Assembly (NCBI RefSeq): GCF_030506285.1
Contig: NZ_CP119422.1
Span: forward strand, 5,939,501-6,003,500
DNA from: Catalinimonas niigatensis
Lineage (GTDB): Bacteria; Bacteroidota; Bacteroidia; Cytophagales; Cyclobacteriaceae
DNA length: 64,000 bases
Direction: 5' to 3'
The position numbers were made by a program, and so were the translations under genes. Below, piece after piece: positions 63,375 through 64,000 of this stretch. Below the pieces are notes generated by a model. It searched no databases. It saw only the letters and a list, made by a program, of their open reading frames with translations, and was not told where the DNA came from. The stretch's first letter is position 1. Each line of letters begins with the position of its first letter.

Positions 63375-64000
63375 TTATGCCAGTGTCCAGCCGTCGCGGT
63401 ACTCCCGGCTGAGGTGTTGGTTGACTTCCTTGTTGTTGGTAAATTCCATCTTCTCACTGTCATAGCGCAGCGTCTCACCGGGAGCATGCAGGGCCACTAC
63501 ACCCAACAGCATGGTCTCATTGAGAGGTGCAGCATAGTCAAAAGGACTGACTGCTTCGGTATTTCCCAGAATGGCTTCTACCCAGTTCATCTCATGCGAA
63601 GTCTCTACCCGCTTATAGGTTTGAGGAGTATCCGCGTATTCCTCCATCAATGACTGCGGATACATCTGCGGATTAGAACCGTAAGTCTCGTGCATCAGGA
63701 TGCCTTTTTCTCCTACAAAGATTACCCCGCCTCCTCTGTCCAGTTTCACTTCATCGGGCAGTACCGCTGGGCGGGCAGGCATCACGCCGCCATCATACCA
63801 GTGCATTTTTACTTCAGGATACATACCACGGGCAGGGAAGGTATAGGTAACACTGGTGGAGAGCGGATAAGATACCTTACTGTTGTCTTTACCGCCCCAG
63901 GGGGTAGAAGAAGCTTCTACCGTATCGGGATAATCCAGTCCCAGTGCCCAGTAGGGATGGTCAATCAGGTGAGCACCCATATCACCCAAAGCGCCTACGC
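63375..64000 (-). CDS. Gfo/Idh/MocA-family oxidoreductase, C-terminal part
   Basis: Incomplete at the right edge: the frame is still open at 64000 (reading [19 protein letters not shown]). The visible ~208 residues are the C-terminal domain of an NAD(P)-dependent sugar dehydrogenase-like protein of the Gfo/Idh/MocA superfamily: [17 protein letters not shown] with the conserved His, then [41 protein letters not shown] and [16 protein letters not shown]. Bacteroidota carry many exported members that act on glycosides or inositols. The N-terminal nucleotide-binding half lies outside the window. Confidence 0.9.
   Translation of the reverse strand, partial: VGALGDMGAHLIDHPYWALGLDYPDTVEASSTPWGGKDNSKVSYPLSTSVTYTFPARGMYPEVKMHWYDGGVMPARPAVLPDEVKLDRGGGVIFVGEKGILMHETYGSNPQMYPQSLMEEYADTPQTYKRVETSHEMNWVEAILGNTEAVSPFDYAAPLNETMLLGVVALHAPGETLRYDSEKMEFTNNKEVNQHLSREYRDGWTLA

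Overview
The window reads as a chromosome segment of a Bacteroidota bacterium, most likely of the order Cytophagales. The main pointers are two type IX secretion genes (PorU-like and PorV-like), FtsX-family permeases, a LytTR/LytS pair next to a TonB-dependent receptor with a CarboxypepD_reg N-terminus, a Bacteroidota-type HU protein and mostly SD-less starts. I saw no rRNA or tRNA gene and no CRISPR array.

Layout. 0.2-7.1 kb: an ABC permease and three exported alpha/beta hydrolases, all on the minus strand, with a six-unit 42-bp tandem array between the permease and the first hydrolase. 7.2-16.4 kb: an accessory stretch with small genes, a RAYT-type transposase flanked by ~60-bp direct repeats, a dispersed REP-like palindromic family (about nine copies in 8 kb), an OMPLA-type phospholipase, a DUF433/PIN-like toxin-antitoxin pair whose toxin is frameshifted, and an AT-rich LRR-Roc-COR (Roco) gene that appears to end in a TOPRIM/DUF4435-like domain. 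16.4-24.1 kb: a duplicated-domain protein, a LytTR/LytS pair, the TonB-dependent receptor, a haem-binding protein and an SBF-like transporter. 24.6-34.4 kb: a GAF/PAS signalling protein, a membrane-anchored metallo-beta-lactamase-fold enzyme, a complete IS630-family element with 2-bp TA target duplication and a -1 frameshift site, a GNAT gene directly behind it, an esterase, a PfpI-like protein and an MFS transporter. 34.4-48.9 kb: envelope and housekeeping genes (beta-barrel proteins, FAD oxidoreductase, pssA, purS, porU, porV, a YebC-family gene, an NFACT-family gene, miaA). 49.0-59.8 kb: a hybrid kinase/response-regulator operon followed by topoisomerase IV parE and parC, with a small membrane sensor-like gene between them. 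59.9-64.0 kb: a cytochrome c, a MntA/HepT toxin-antitoxin pair, an HU-family protein and the C-terminal part of a Gfo/Idh/MocA oxidoreductase that runs off the right edge.

How the parts fit. PorU and PorV belong to the machinery that processes and anchors type IX secreted proteins at the outer membrane. The 49-54 kb genes overlap one another by 1 to 8 bases and look like one signalling transcription unit. The 7.7-16 kb stretch combines repeats, RAYT, broken genes and a possible nucleotide-switch immune-like protein, and is the most likely place for undescribed biology. All functional calls rest on motif recognition by eye; no database search was run.
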